Positions 44,901-53,653 of a DNA stretch of 64,000 nt are shown here, piece after piece. Location of the stretch: assembly GCA_051648105.1 (NCBI GenBank), contig JBOFEN010000101.1, positions 1 through 64,000 of the forward strand, written 5' to 3'. The translations under genes were made by a program, and so were the position numbers. Below the pieces are notes generated by a model, which ran no database searches, had not been told where the DNA came from, and worked only from the letters and a program-made list of their open reading frames with translations. The number at the start of each line of letters is the position of its first letter. The stretch's first letter is position 1. The DNA is from UBA7332 sp051648105 (GTDB lineage: Bacteria > Bacteroidota > Bacteroidia > Bacteroidales > UBA7332).

Positions 44901-45121
44901 GATATATGTAGCTCTGCATTTGGGTCGATTGTAATGGAGAATAACCCATCAAAATCGGTAATTGTTCCTGTGGTCTTGTCTCCTTTTAATACCACATTCA
45001 CTCCTGGTAATGGTTCACCATCGGAGGCACTCACAATTAAACCTTTTACCTGTGTGGCCTGTCCAAATATGGAGACCATACTAAAGGTTAGTAGAAATAA
45101 GAGAGTTGCTAATTTTTTCAT
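41984..45121 (-). CDS. SusC/RagA-family TonB-dependent receptor
   Basis: 1045 residues. Signal peptide, then a carboxypeptidase-regulatory-like N-terminal domain (VKGLIVSASDGEPLPGVNVV), the TonB-contact region (EALDEVVVIGYGVQKK), a plug (IRGIGTINNSDPLYIVDGMP) and a 22-stranded barrel ending in VYTFGVSLNF. TonB-powered import of oligosaccharide through the outer membrane. First gene of the PUL, with a -7 box 54 bases upstream. No extra N-terminal STN domain, so an anti-sigma regulated system is unlikely. Confidence 0.96.
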   Translation of the reverse strand: MKKLATLLFLLTFSMVSIFGQATQVKGLIVSASDGEPLPGVNVVLKGDKTTGTITDFDGLFSITIDPNAELHISYVGYKPQDVSVKGESFIRITLQEDSEALDEVVVIGYGVQKKSVVTASIARVSSDDLDKVAPTRVDNALKGLAAGVTVTSASGQPGEGSKIRIRGIGTINNSDPLYIVDGMPIEGGIDFLNPTDIASIEVLKDAASGAVYGARAANGVILVTTKSGTVGKTKVTYDFGYSLQNPWREREVLNATEYAILMNEGYMNAGMAPKYQDPYSYGKGTDWQNEVFNYNAPMQNHQLSVSGASDKTNYFLSMGYFSQDGIVGGDYDRSNYERLTIRMNLNNILLDTKERKYLNKIQIGVNASYANVRSTGISTNSEFGSVLGSALALSPIIPVYAVDEEAALKEYAGIADFTPVYSPDGRLYSIAGVDYNEITNPLAQLSLPGNKGWSHKFVTSAFGEITLWDNLKFRSQFGTDLAFWGNDSWMKKYYLTANNKAPRSWAQSDMSLGLVWQWENILSYDKKIGDHSFAVMVGQSAKKTTGKTVGAFNYDLIEEDPGKGNLGFTSGLRENGDINGWGYIHSPHTMASYFGRASYNYKEKYMAQVTVRRDGSSNFGPDNKWAIFPSFSLGWNITNEAFMESRPEWLTAMKLRASWGRNGNEAIGAFRYMALSQQGNNYQFGKDSNLAIGTKPSILANQSIRWEESEQTDIALDFGFFNNALTFTADYYVKRTNGMLIEMPIPNYVGESKPWGNVGEMENKGVELEFAYRFKVSDFSARIAGNASYLKNKLINYGNESGYQNLDSSQGLGTITRAQNGLPFPYFYGFKTNGIFQNMDEVRAYTDANGSMIMPNAVPGDVRFIDLNGDGVIDESDKTNIGKGMPDWTFGINFSCDYKGFDFSMMWQGTVGNDVFDATRRTDISSMNLPAYMLNRWTGEGTSNSIPRFVIGDKVNWQTSDLFVKDGSYLRLKNIQLGYTLPRLLTKKCFIDQLRFYVAAENLLTLTKYEGFDPEISSGGTSLGVDRGVYPQAKVYTFGVSLNF

Positions 45122-45174
45122 AAATACTAAATGATTAAGATTAACGTTGATAGTTATGCTTTACTAAAGCTGTG

Positions 45175-45182
45175 CAAACGTA
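45175..45182 (-). promoter_or_regulatory. -7 box (TACGTTTG) of the PUL operon
   Basis: Perfect TAnnTTTG on the minus strand, 53 bases before the susC ATG. The TTG expected ~20 bases further up is missing, as often seen for activator-dependent PUL promoters. The gap 45122-45451 otherwise holds the regulator's terminator and AT-rich DNA. Confidence 0.5.
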
Positions 45183-45361
45183 CCTCATAAATCATATAAA
45201 ATAACATTATTACACCATTCTTCAATACTTCATGGTAAGAAAAAGAATACATCAATAATACGCCACTTGTTTATAACATATTGCTATCTAGGTGTTTGTG
45301 TTTTATTAGATTGCAGGAGTTGATATTTCAATTATCAATAGCTCTTAATTTGATGATTTGT

Positions 45362-45410
45362 AAAAGAAAACCGACTGGCAATGAGTTTATGGCTCATATA
45401 CCAATCGGTT
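45362..45410 (-). terminator. Terminator of the PUL regulator gene
   Basis: Two-part stem, outer AACCGATTGG / CCAGTCGGTT with inner ATGAG/CTCAT on the minus strand, followed leftward by TTCTTTT. Confidence 0.75.
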
Positions 45411-45451
45411 ATGTTAATTTATACATTGATGCAGCAACATTTTAGGGCGCA

Positions 45452-48310
45452 CTATAAGAACCTCTCGAGGTATTCAACTAACCCTTCTTCTCTCTCCAAG
45501 TTTAGTTTTTTTCTTAGTCTATATCTTGTTGTCTCAACCCCTCTAACTGAAATATTAAGAAGAGGAGCAATCTCTTTTGACGATAGTTTCATCTTTAGGT
45601 ATGCACACATCATTCTCTCATTGTCCGATAGATCCGGATGTTTAATCTCTAACCTCTTCATGAAGTTATTATGCAAGAGATCAAATTGCTCCTCTATACG
45701 CTTAAGGACATCATCATTTTGAATGTTTGAGTCAATCTTGTTATTTATTATCATTAGAAGCTGTTTGCTCTCCTTCGTATTCTCAGGTTTTAGTTGATTG
45801 GTTACCTTTACTATTTCACTCTTAATCTCGGTAAGCATATCATTCTTTCGAGTAAAGTTTATCATAAGATTGGTCATCTCTTGGCTCTTATATTGAAGAG
45901 CATGTTCAAGCTTCTCATTCTCTAGTTGAATAATCTGCTTCTCCTTTTCTCGCTTCTCTAATTCGTATTCCTCCTCAAGTTTTTGTAGTTGATTCTCTTT
46001 TTCTACAACTGCTAGTTTATTTTTACGCTTTACTCTTTTGTCATCCCATCTATAAAGGAGCCAAAACAGTAATATGAATATGATTGAATATATTGTGTAA
46101 GCAGTCGAGCTTCTATACCATGGAGCGGATATAGAGAAGCTAATCTGATCCTTTGACTCCGACCCATCAGGGAAAAGAGCTCTTACCTCAAATATGTAAT
46201 CACCCTCTTTAAGTTTACTATACTCTTTTGTCTCCATAGTAGTATATGCCGACCAAGCCTCTTTGTTCAATCTATATTGATACTTGATATCATCACTCAT
46301 ACCATAATGTGATACACTATACTCAATAATAAGAGGATTATTGTAGTCAAGTTTAATATCATTCTTTTGTTTTAGGAAGTTTGCCCTGTAAAGTTGTGAG
46401 TTTGGAGTTTGAACTTTCTTAATAAACAGGGAGTACTCATACCCACTTCTTTTGTTTGTTTGAGTGTGAGTGTGAAGAGCAAACCCATTTTCATTTGGAA
46501 TTATTACTTGAGAATCACAGATTGGAATAAGTGATTCGAATTTTGGAACAAGCTCTATAAGTGATCTGCAAATAGGTTGTATAGCTGTATTTGCCCCTCT
46601 CTTATACTCATCTTTATTTGATATAGATATCTCGTATGGACTAAGGGTAAACAATCTTTCGTGATGTTCTAGAACTCTCAAGAATGGATTTCCAGTTAAC
46701 TGATTATTAATATCATTGTTTGGTTCCATTTTATCGCTTCTTTTGTCGTGACGATAAATACCATTATTCGTAATGAAGCAAACCTCACCTTTTATTCGAG
46801 TGAGAGTAATATCACTCCCTTGAGGGAATCCATCTTCTGCGAAATATGATTTCTGTGCTCTCACCTCTCTAAAGTTGTCTGTTAGCTCAATTCTTACTAC
46901 ATGGTCTACATTCTCTATCCATACTATATTATTACCCTCTTGCTCAAAATATGGGCAGGATTCGTCAAACCCACTAATACGTCCCTCAAACTCCCAGTTA
47001 TTGTTGACTTTTCTTGCCAGATATATCCCATCATAAGCACCAATAAACATTAAATCATCTCTGTTGATATGCTTATGACAATACCAAGTACCAACAATCT
47101 CTCCAATCCGTTTCATGGAGGAGCCGTCTAATTTGAACATACCTCTATCGTGCATACAGAATAGATCATCATCTATATGACATAGATTCCAAACCTGTCC
47201 ACTAGAGTTTGGTAAGGAGTTTATGTTGGGCATATTTCCATCGAATACTATAGGATATGAAGTGTGGAATAGTCCTCTATTTGTTCCGAGATAAATATTT
47301 TCACCTTTTACAGCTGCGGTATAACCCGTACCAAAAGAGTAGGGGTGAGTGTAAAGGTTAGTAAATGGAGAGTTTAGGTGAATATAACTTATGCCATTAT
47401 CGGATCCAGCCCATAGATTACCAGATGTATCAAATGAGAGAGAGAGTATTGTGTTATTGTATAGTCCATTATATTCATTAATATACTTAGTCTCAAGAGT
47501 ATTTGTATCTATTAGAAGTATCCCCTTGTGTATAGTTCCAAGTGCAACCAAATCACCTTTTGAAGCAACACTAAATACTTCATTACTTAACATGAATGAC
47601 TCAGCTCCTGTTATGAAAGGTGACACTGATCTACCATCAAAATAGTATAGTCCACTGTATGCTGTAGCAATTAATACCCCATCCTTATAAGGTATTACAC
47701 CTCTAATCCTTTTTGAGGCTAGACTTTGAGCACCTTGTAAAGGAAAAAAACTATTACCTATTAATACCCATACACCTTGATCGGTACCAAGGTATAGAGT
47801 TCCACGAACCATGTTTGAACAGTCAATCTTTCTATTCATCTCAATAGGTGTATATTTACCATTGAGGTACTTTACCACCTTATTGTCGCCTTGAAAATAT
47901 ATAATATTATCAACCTCATGTATTCCCCATACATTCCCAATGTATTTTGTCTCAATATCTAGAGAGTCAGAAAGGCAGTGATAGACCATATTCCCAATAT
48001 TGTCTGGTTCGTAATAGCCAAACTCATTTATTCCACCTACATATACTCTCTTTTGACTCTTGGACGCAAGAACGGATCTGAGGTCAAGTCTATTATTCAT
48101 AGGAAGGACACTCCACTCGCTACCATCAAATTGTAACATTCCATTCTTGTTTGCGAAGAATGTCCAAGTCTCGTCGTATGGATCTATTTTCCAAGTTTGA
48201 GATCCACGTCCATATTGATTCTTGTCAAAATTGAGAACGAAGTAGTTCCATTCGGTACAAAAAAGTTCTATTGGTAGAGTGAATAGGAGGATATATATTA
48301 TTAGTCTCAT
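45452..48310 (-). CDS. Membrane-spanning one-component regulator (Reg_prop beta-propeller, Y_Y_Y, LuxR-type HTH)
   Basis: 952 residues from ATG 48310. Signal peptide MRLIIYILLFTLPIELFC; a periplasmic part of beta-propeller repeats (for example GNLWAGSDNGISYI) followed by a Y_Y_Y-type domain (IKYQYRLNKEAWSAYTT, YIFEVRALFPDG). One membrane span lies near 737-757 (YTIYSIIFILLFWLLYRW). The cytoplasmic part has a long Lys/Glu-rich coiled coil and a C-terminal LuxR-type helix-turn-helix (LSSKEIAPLLNISVRGVETT). No histidine kinase, receiver or AraC domain is present, unlike hybrid two-component systems. By position it senses the locus oligosaccharide and activates the adjacent SusC operon. Confidence 0.85.
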   Translation of the reverse strand: MRLIIYILLFTLPIELFCTEWNYFVLNFDKNQYGRGSQTWKIDPYDETWTFFANKNGMLQFDGSEWSVLPMNNRLDLRSVLASKSQKRVYVGGINEFGYYEPDNIGNMVYHCLSDSLDIETKYIGNVWGIHEVDNIIYFQGDNKVVKYLNGKYTPIEMNRKIDCSNMVRGTLYLGTDQGVWVLIGNSFFPLQGAQSLASKRIRGVIPYKDGVLIATAYSGLYYFDGRSVSPFITGAESFMLSNEVFSVASKGDLVALGTIHKGILLIDTNTLETKYINEYNGLYNNTILSLSFDTSGNLWAGSDNGISYIHLNSPFTNLYTHPYSFGTGYTAAVKGENIYLGTNRGLFHTSYPIVFDGNMPNINSLPNSSGQVWNLCHIDDDLFCMHDRGMFKLDGSSMKRIGEIVGTWYCHKHINRDDLMFIGAYDGIYLARKVNNNWEFEGRISGFDESCPYFEQEGNNIVWIENVDHVVRIELTDNFREVRAQKSYFAEDGFPQGSDITLTRIKGEVCFITNNGIYRHDKRSDKMEPNNDINNQLTGNPFLRVLEHHERLFTLSPYEISISNKDEYKRGANTAIQPICRSLIELVPKFESLIPICDSQVIIPNENGFALHTHTQTNKRSGYEYSLFIKKVQTPNSQLYRANFLKQKNDIKLDYNNPLIIEYSVSHYGMSDDIKYQYRLNKEAWSAYTTMETKEYSKLKEGDYIFEVRALFPDGSESKDQISFSISAPWYRSSTAYTIYSIIFILLFWLLYRWDDKRVKRKNKLAVVEKENQLQKLEEEYELEKREKEKQIIQLENEKLEHALQYKSQEMTNLMINFTRKNDMLTEIKSEIVKVTNQLKPENTKESKQLLMIINNKIDSNIQNDDVLKRIEEQFDLLHNNFMKRLEIKHPDLSDNERMMCAYLKMKLSSKEIAPLLNISVRGVETTRYRLRKKLNLEREEGLVEYLERFL

Positions 48311-48345
48311 GGTTAGTTTTGATATTGATATTTTGCTTGTCAATA

Positions 48346-48353
48346 CAAAAATA
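48346..48353 (-). promoter_or_regulatory. -7 box (TATTTTTG) of the PUL regulator
   Basis: Perfect TAnnTTTG on the minus strand, 35 bases before ATG 48310. It falls inside a longer in-frame extension (from 48367), which argues for the later start. Confidence 0.5.
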
Positions 48354-48534
48354 CTAAAAAGTTTCATCTTTTTATGTTGCCTTCATGCAAGTCTAAGTAG
48401 TTTGTTTACAAACTCATTTGTTAAGTGTATGTTAATTGTGAGATTATAATCATATAAGAAGTATCAGTAATTGTGTAACATATAGGCTGTGATAATGTGT
48501 GATATTTGCATCATGAATTTTATACGTTACAATT

Positions 48535-50715
48535 ATGAAAAGTGTAATAAAGAGGAGTTTTAATATAAAGGGTCTCAATTGTGCTTCTTGTGCCTCAAAG
48601 GTTGAGAGGGCATTACGAGCCAATGAGTATGTTGTAGATGTTAATGTCAATCTTCCAATGTCTACAATATCAATAGAATATGATAGTACTGTGTTGAGCC
48701 CAGTCATTCTCGAATCTATTGTTGATAGTGTAGGCTACAAGCTAATAGTTGAGCATATAGATAGTGAGGAGTTGGATCAATTATCAAAAAGAGAGTACAA
48801 ACGAATAAGACTAGAGGCTATTTGTGCATTTATTCTCTCGATACCTCTATTTATCCTCAGTATGTTCTTTACTAATAAGTCATTAGTTAATGAGGCATCA
48901 GCGCTTATTTCAGGAGTAATTCTATTCTATTTCGGTAGAGGATTCTTTCAAAGAGCATACAAAGGAGCGAAGTCAAAGAGTATATCTATGGATAGTTTGG
49001 TTGTACTAAGTAGTTCAATCGCCTATATTTTCTCCTTAATATCACTTCTTTTCCCATCGTTATTTTCTACCCATGGAACTGAGACTCATCTCTATTTTGA
49101 GGCTTCAGGTATGGTGGTTTCATTTATATTAGTAGGTAGAGTTCTCGAGTCTAGAGCTAAGATGAGTAGTGCTTCAGCTATTAAGTCTCTAATGGGATTG
49201 CAACCTAAGAGTGCTGTGATAGATCACAATGGAGAGCACAAGGAGGTATTGATTAAGGATATTCTTATTGGGGATATAGTGGTTATTCGTCCTGGTGATA
49301 GGATTGCCGTTGATGGTACTCTCATTGATGGTGGCTCCTATGTTGATGAGAGCATGATTAGCGGAGAGTCTCTGCCTATTGTAAAGTCTAAAGGGAGTGA
49401 GGTGTTTGCCGGGACAATCAATAGGGATGGTAGTTTTCGATTTAGGGCTACTGGTGTAGGTAGCCAGACTATACTATCGAGGATTATCTCAATGGTGGAA
49501 CAGGCACAAAGCAGCAAGGCTCCAATAGAGAGAGTTGTTGATAGAATAGTCTCATATTTTGTGCCATTGATACTCTTGATTGCTATTCTATCGCTATTAG
49601 CATGGATACTATTAGATCCTATTAATGGCTTCTCTAATGGATTAATAGCATTTGTTACAGTGTTAGTTATTGCTTGTCCTTGTGCGCTAGGTCTAGCAAC
49701 TCCAACTGCTGTTATGGTAGGGATTGGATTAAGTGCTAAAAGTGGAATATTAATAAAGAGTGCTGAGAGTCTTGAGATCGCTAAATCTGTTGATGCAATA
49801 ATCTTTGACAAAACTGGTACCATCACAGAGGGTAATCCAGTTGTGGTAAGTAGCCAGTGGATTCAGGAGTCTGACTATCTTAAATCAATACTTTACACCT
49901 TGGAGAGGAGATCAACTCACCCCTTAGCTGGGGCTTTAATAGATTCACTCGGTGAGTGTGACAGTTATGAGATTGATAGTTTTGAGAATATTCCTGGACT
50001 AGGGGTGATAGGACAAATCGATAATTCCAACTATTTTGTTGGTAGTTCTGATTTAGCTAAAAAGTTTGGTGTGGATATCGATAGTTATAACATGGGTATT
50101 GGTAGCACAGTCCTCTTTGGTTCAAACAGTCGGCTTATTGCAATTTTTACTATCATGGATAGAGTGAAGGATAGCTCAATGGAGGCAATATCATCTCTCA
50201 AGGAGTTAGGTGTTAAAGTATATATGCTAACGGGAGATAATAAAGCAACTGCGGAGTATATCTCCTCGCAGGTAGGTATAACAGAGTTTGTATCTTCGGC
50301 TCTCCCAGTAGATAAATCGAATTTTATCAAGGGGTTACAATCACAAGGGTATGTTGTTGCTATGGTAGGGGATGGTATTAATGATAGTGCTGCTTTGGCC
50401 CAAGCAGACTTGAGTATAGCAATGGGAAGTGGTAGTGATATTGCGATGGATGTTGCAGGGGTAACTATTGTGAGTTCTGATCTAAGAAAGGTAGAGCAGG
50501 CTATTAGAATCTCTAGGTTGACTGTCAAGACGATAAGAGAGAATCTCTTTTGGGCATCTATTTATAATTTGATGAGTGTACCTATTGCCGCGGGTATACT
50601 ATTTCCTGTTTTTGGTGTTATGTTATCTCCTATGATTGCTAGTGCTGCAATGGCTCTTAGTAGTATTAGTGTTGTTTTGAACAGCCTAAGGATACATCAT
50701 AGAGAGAGGTTATGA
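48535..50715 (+). CDS. copA: Copper-exporting P1B-type ATPase
   Basis: 726 residues. N-terminal heavy-metal domain with CxxC (Cys16/Cys19 in GLNCASCAS), about eight membrane spans, the transport motif CPC (Cys381-Pro-Cys383 in VIACPCALGLATPTAVMVG), phosphorylated Asp425 (DKTGTITEGNPV), His-Pro motif (STHPLAGALI) and the hinge VAMVGDGINDSAALAQADLS. CPC and the MSSASAIKSLMGL region fit Cu(+) export from the cytosol. Single gene; a perfect hairpin terminator follows. Confidence 0.95.
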   Translation: MKSVIKRSFNIKGLNCASCASKVERALRANEYVVDVNVNLPMSTISIEYDSTVLSPVILESIVDSVGYKLIVEHIDSEELDQLSKREYKRIRLEAICAFILSIPLFILSMFFTNKSLVNEASALISGVILFYFGRGFFQRAYKGAKSKSISMDSLVVLSSSIAYIFSLISLLFPSLFSTHGTETHLYFEASGMVVSFILVGRVLESRAKMSSASAIKSLMGLQPKSAVIDHNGEHKEVLIKDILIGDIVVIRPGDRIAVDGTLIDGGSYVDESMISGESLPIVKSKGSEVFAGTINRDGSFRFRATGVGSQTILSRIISMVEQAQSSKAPIERVVDRIVSYFVPLILLIAILSLLAWILLDPINGFSNGLIAFVTVLVIACPCALGLATPTAVMVGIGLSAKSGILIKSAESLEIAKSVDAIIFDKTGTITEGNPVVVSSQWIQESDYLKSILYTLERRSTHPLAGALIDSLGECDSYEIDSFENIPGLGVIGQIDNSNYFVGSSDLAKKFGVDIDSYNMGIGSTVLFGSNSRLIAIFTIMDRVKDSSMEAISSLKELGVKVYMLTGDNKATAEYISSQVGITEFVSSALPVDKSNFIKGLQSQGYVVAMVGDGINDSAALAQADLSIAMGSGSDIAMDVAGVTIVSSDLRKVEQAIRISRLTVKTIRENLFWASIYNLMSVPIAAGILFPVFGVMLSPMIASAAMALSSISVVLNSLRIHHRERL

Positions 50716-50750
50716 AATAGTATATGATTATCGTTGTTATAGTCTCTAAT

Positions 50751-50799
50751 GCAGTAAGTCACCATTTAAGATCTTAAATGGTGACTTACTGCATTTTTT
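50751..50799 (+). terminator. Terminator after copA
   Basis: A 42-base perfect palindrome (arms begin GCAGTAAGTCACCATTTAAG) with no unpaired loop in the DNA form, then T6. It also faces the end of the converging SGNH gene. Confidence 0.9.
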
Positions 50800-50826
50800 A
50801 TCCTTAATTGGTATTAATGAGCTAAC

Positions 50827-51486
50827 TTATTTATTTACATATGGTTTTACAATAGAAGCCCAAAGCTTGTATCCAGCACCCATAAGGTGTAATCCGTCGT
50901 TTGAATATTTAAGATCGATCTTTCCTGTTGAAGGATCAATAAAATGAGTGTATAGATCTATATAAGTCAAAGACTCATCGTTGGCTAACTTTTGAAGAAG
51001 AGCGTTGAGTGGTTTTACTTCACTATGGCGAGAGGTGTGTCCTTGAAAAGTTTTTGGTTCGTCTGACATAGGCAGAACACTCTGAAGATAAATTTCTGTT
51101 TTGGGACTATCCTCTTTTATCTTTCTAACAACCAGTCCAATATTGTTTGCTATCTCATCTATTGTACTCTTTCTAGCTAGGTCATTAACTCCAATAAGAA
51201 TAAATACTTTTTTAGGCTTACCCTTGGTAATTGACTCTAATCTATCGAATACACCAAGAGTAATATCTCCGCTAATACCCCTATTCTTTATATTCTTATT
51301 ACCCAATAGCTCAAACCATTCTCCCCCGTCGGTTATGCTATTTCCTACAAATACAATATCTTTTGAACTAATTGTTAGCTCCTCGAAAAGTGATACACGT
51401 TGATGCCAGTAGTGTGAGTATCCTCTATCTTGTGAGTTAACAGTTATTGCGGATAGAAGCATTAAAGATAGTAGTAGTTTTTTCAT
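50827..51486 (-). CDS. SGNH/GDSL hydrolase, exported
   Basis: 219 residues from ATG 51486, with a signal peptide (MKKLLLSLMLLSAITVNSQ). Block I is VFVGNSITDGGEWFELL (catalytic Ser in GNSIT), block III ILIGVNDLARKS and block V YSNDGLHLMGAGYKLW (catalytic Asp-x-x-His). Family members remove acyl or acetyl groups from lipids or glycans in the periplasm. The next gene cluster (sugar kinase-like and sugar acetyltransferase) hints at carbohydrate esters. A longer start would lack a proper signal peptide. Confidence 0.9.
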   Translation of the reverse strand: MKKLLLSLMLLSAITVNSQDRGYSHYWHQRVSLFEELTISSKDIVFVGNSITDGGEWFELLGNKNIKNRGISGDITLGVFDRLESITKGKPKKVFILIGVNDLARKSTIDEIANNIGLVVRKIKEDSPKTEIYLQSVLPMSDEPKTFQGHTSRHSEVKPLNALLQKLANDESLTYIDLYTHFIDPSTGKIDLKYSNDGLHLMGAGYKLWASIVKPYVNK

Positions 51487-51749
51487 AATTGAGTCTGTTT
51501 GTCGTATTATTGATATTAAGATATTATTTAAATCCAAGCGCTAAATTAACTATTATAGCCTTACATACAATAATATCTTTATAGCTATTTGCTTAGTTGT
51601 ATATAGATAAGAATACTTTTATACCAATAATTGTCTTAAATAGTAGTATAAAATAGTATCTTTATCCTGTTTTTATTATCAAGTTGAGAACACTTTTTGT
51701 TATCGGCCATTTTTCTAACTATATCATTTAAACTTTAAAAATCCTACTT

Positions 51750-52844
51750 ATGAAGAGCATTGAACTAAACAAGATTGTTTCAGAATTTATTGTCAACAGC
51801 GAGAGCTATCAAATTGAGCCATTTGGTGGCGGGCTTATCAATGATACATATATAGTTAAGAGTGCAGATAAGGCTAAATCAGATTACATCTTACAGAGGA
51901 TAAATAATAATATCTTTAAGGATGTAGATATGTTGATGAACAATATCGATGCAGCAACAACTCATTTGAGAAAGAAATTGTCGGCAAAGAGTGAAGGACC
52001 AAAGCAGACAACATTAACGTTTATACCAACACTTAATGATGGTAAGTTGTATAGTGAGGTTAATGGCAATTTCTGGCGAATGATGGAGTTCATACCCAAT
52101 GCTGTAACTAAGCAAGAGGTAAATGAAGAGTCATCTTATGCTGCTGGTGTATCTTTTGGTCAGTTCCAATCTATGCTTACTGATATACCTCAAGAGCTGG
52201 GTGAGATTATTCCAGATTTTCACAATATGGAGTTTAGATTGTCACAGCTTCGCCAAGCCGTAGCTGAAAACTTATCTGGACGACTAGATGAGGTGAAATA
52301 CTTCGTAGAGGAGATAGAGAAGAGAGCAGAAGAGATGTGTAAAGCTGAGAGATTACATCGAGAAGGCAAATTGCCGAAACGTGTATGCCATTGCGATACG
52401 AAGGTAAACAATATGATATTTGATAAGCAAGACAATGTTTTGGCTATCATTGATTTGGACACGCTGATGCCTAGCTATATATTCTCTGATTATGGTGATT
52501 TCTTGAGAACAGGGGCTAACACAGGAGCAGAGGATGATAAGAATCTAGATAATGTAAACTTCAATCTGCCTATCTTTGAGTCATTCACAAAAGGGTATCT
52601 TCAGGGTGCATCTAGCTTCTTAACTGCAGTTGAGATAGAGAATCTTCCTTATGCAGCTGCTCTATTCCCATATATGCAGACAGTACGTTTTCTTGCAGAT
52701 TACATTAATGGTGATACTTATTATAAGATAAACTATCCAGATCATAACCTAGTTAGAACCAAAGCACAGTTCAAGCTACTTCAGAGTGTAGAGGAGAATA
52801 CTCCTTACATGAAAGAGTTTATTAATGGGTGCATAAGAGGATAA
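51750..52844 (+). CDS. Aminoglycoside-phosphotransferase-fold kinase, NahK-like
   Basis: 364 residues. N-terminal glycine loop and kinase lobe (EPFGGGLINDTYIV), then the catalytic loop VCHCDTKVNNMIF (Asp base and Asn metal ligand) and metal-binding IIDLDTLMP. These motifs match the APH superfamily branch that includes N-acetylhexosamine 1-kinase (NahK) of the galacto-N-biose/lacto-N-biose pathway. Substrate is probably a free amino sugar such as GlcNAc or GalNAc; this is inferred from family similarity. It precedes a sugar O-acetyltransferase by 70 bases. Confidence 0.8.
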   Translation: MKSIELNKIVSEFIVNSESYQIEPFGGGLINDTYIVKSADKAKSDYILQRINNNIFKDVDMLMNNIDAATTHLRKKLSAKSEGPKQTTLTFIPTLNDGKLYSEVNGNFWRMMEFIPNAVTKQEVNEESSYAAGVSFGQFQSMLTDIPQELGEIIPDFHNMEFRLSQLRQAVAENLSGRLDEVKYFVEEIEKRAEEMCKAERLHREGKLPKRVCHCDTKVNNMIFDKQDNVLAIIDLDTLMPSYIFSDYGDFLRTGANTGAEDDKNLDNVNFNLPIFESFTKGYLQGASSFLTAVEIENLPYAAALFPYMQTVRFLADYINGDTYYKINYPDHNLVRTKAQFKLLQSVEENTPYMKEFINGCIRG

Positions 52845-52914
52845 CACTCTTGTTGCCTATAATTGGTTAATTATGGTCATTGATTTAAATAACTAAGTAT
52901 ATTATAAATTGATT

Positions 52915-53472
52915 ATGAAAAGTGAAAAGCAAAAGGCTGCACTAGGGGAGTTGTATAATGCAAACTATGATAATGAGCTTCTTAGAGAAAGGGAGTTGTG
53001 CAAAGATTTGTGTTTCGATTATAACTCCCTAAGGCCCAGTTTGCATTCAGAGAGGAGGGCATTGATTACCAAAATATTATCTAGAGTTGGTGATGCATTT
53101 CATATTGAACAGCCATTCCAATGTGACTATGGTTATAATATTGAGATAGGTGACAACTTCTACTCTAATCATAATCTAATCATTTTGGATGGCGCAAAAG
53201 TGAAGATTGGGAATAATGTCTTTATAGCACCTAATTGTGGGATATACACAGCGGGTCATCCTCTTGATCTATTGCAAAGGAATCAAGGACTAGAGTATGC
53301 TTATCCAATAACTATAGGAGATAATGTTTGGATTGGTGCTGGTGTCTCAATTCTTCCTGGAGTGACTATAGGAGATAATGTTGTAGTGGCTGCAGGTAGC
53401 ATAGTAAATAAAGATATAGCATCTAATGTTGTGGTAGCAGGTAATCCAGCACGAATAATTAAAAAACTTTAG
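52915..53472 (+). CDS. Sugar O-acetyltransferase (LacA/Maa/NodL type)
   Basis: 185 residues, starting at ATG 52915. Left-handed beta-helix of hexapeptide repeats is visible in IGNNVFIAPNCGIYTAGHPL (catalytic His in TAGHP) and ITIGDNVWIGAGVSILPGVT. The N-terminal helix contains DFNSLRP-like YNSLRPSLHSERRAL, as in maltose acetyltransferase. Transfers acetyl from acetyl-CoA to a sugar hydroxyl. Follows the kinase gene on the same strand. Confidence 0.93.
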   Translation: MKSEKQKAALGELYNANYDNELLRERELCKDLCFDYNSLRPSLHSERRALITKILSRVGDAFHIEQPFQCDYGYNIEIGDNFYSNHNLIILDGAKVKIGNNVFIAPNCGIYTAGHPLDLLQRNQGLEYAYPITIGDNVWIGAGVSILPGVTIGDNVVVAAGSIVNKDIASNVVVAGNPARIIKKL

Positions 53473-53490
53473 TGTACTATTAATTGTTTT

Positions 53491-53522
53491 AGAAGAGATA
53501 GCGAATGCTATCTCTTCTTTTT
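53491..53522 (+). terminator. Terminator after the acetyltransferase
   Basis: Perfect 12-bp stem AGAAGAGATAGC / GCTATCTCTTCT with a 4-base loop, then T4. Confidence 0.9.
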
Positions 53523-53653
53523 GACTAAAAGCTTATCATATCTTAATAAAGAATTGAGTAGTCGTATGGTCATAACTTAAGAGTTCTAAATAATGTTCTA
53601 TTACCTTTTCATTATTAAGGTGTAGTTAATTACTAATTTTAAAAAGTATAAGT

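Noticed and set aside
51487..51749. Riboswitch or small RNA between the SGNH hydrolase and the kinase gene
   Set aside because: The stretch is AT-rich with no stable GC-containing stems or conserved riboswitch core that I can see.
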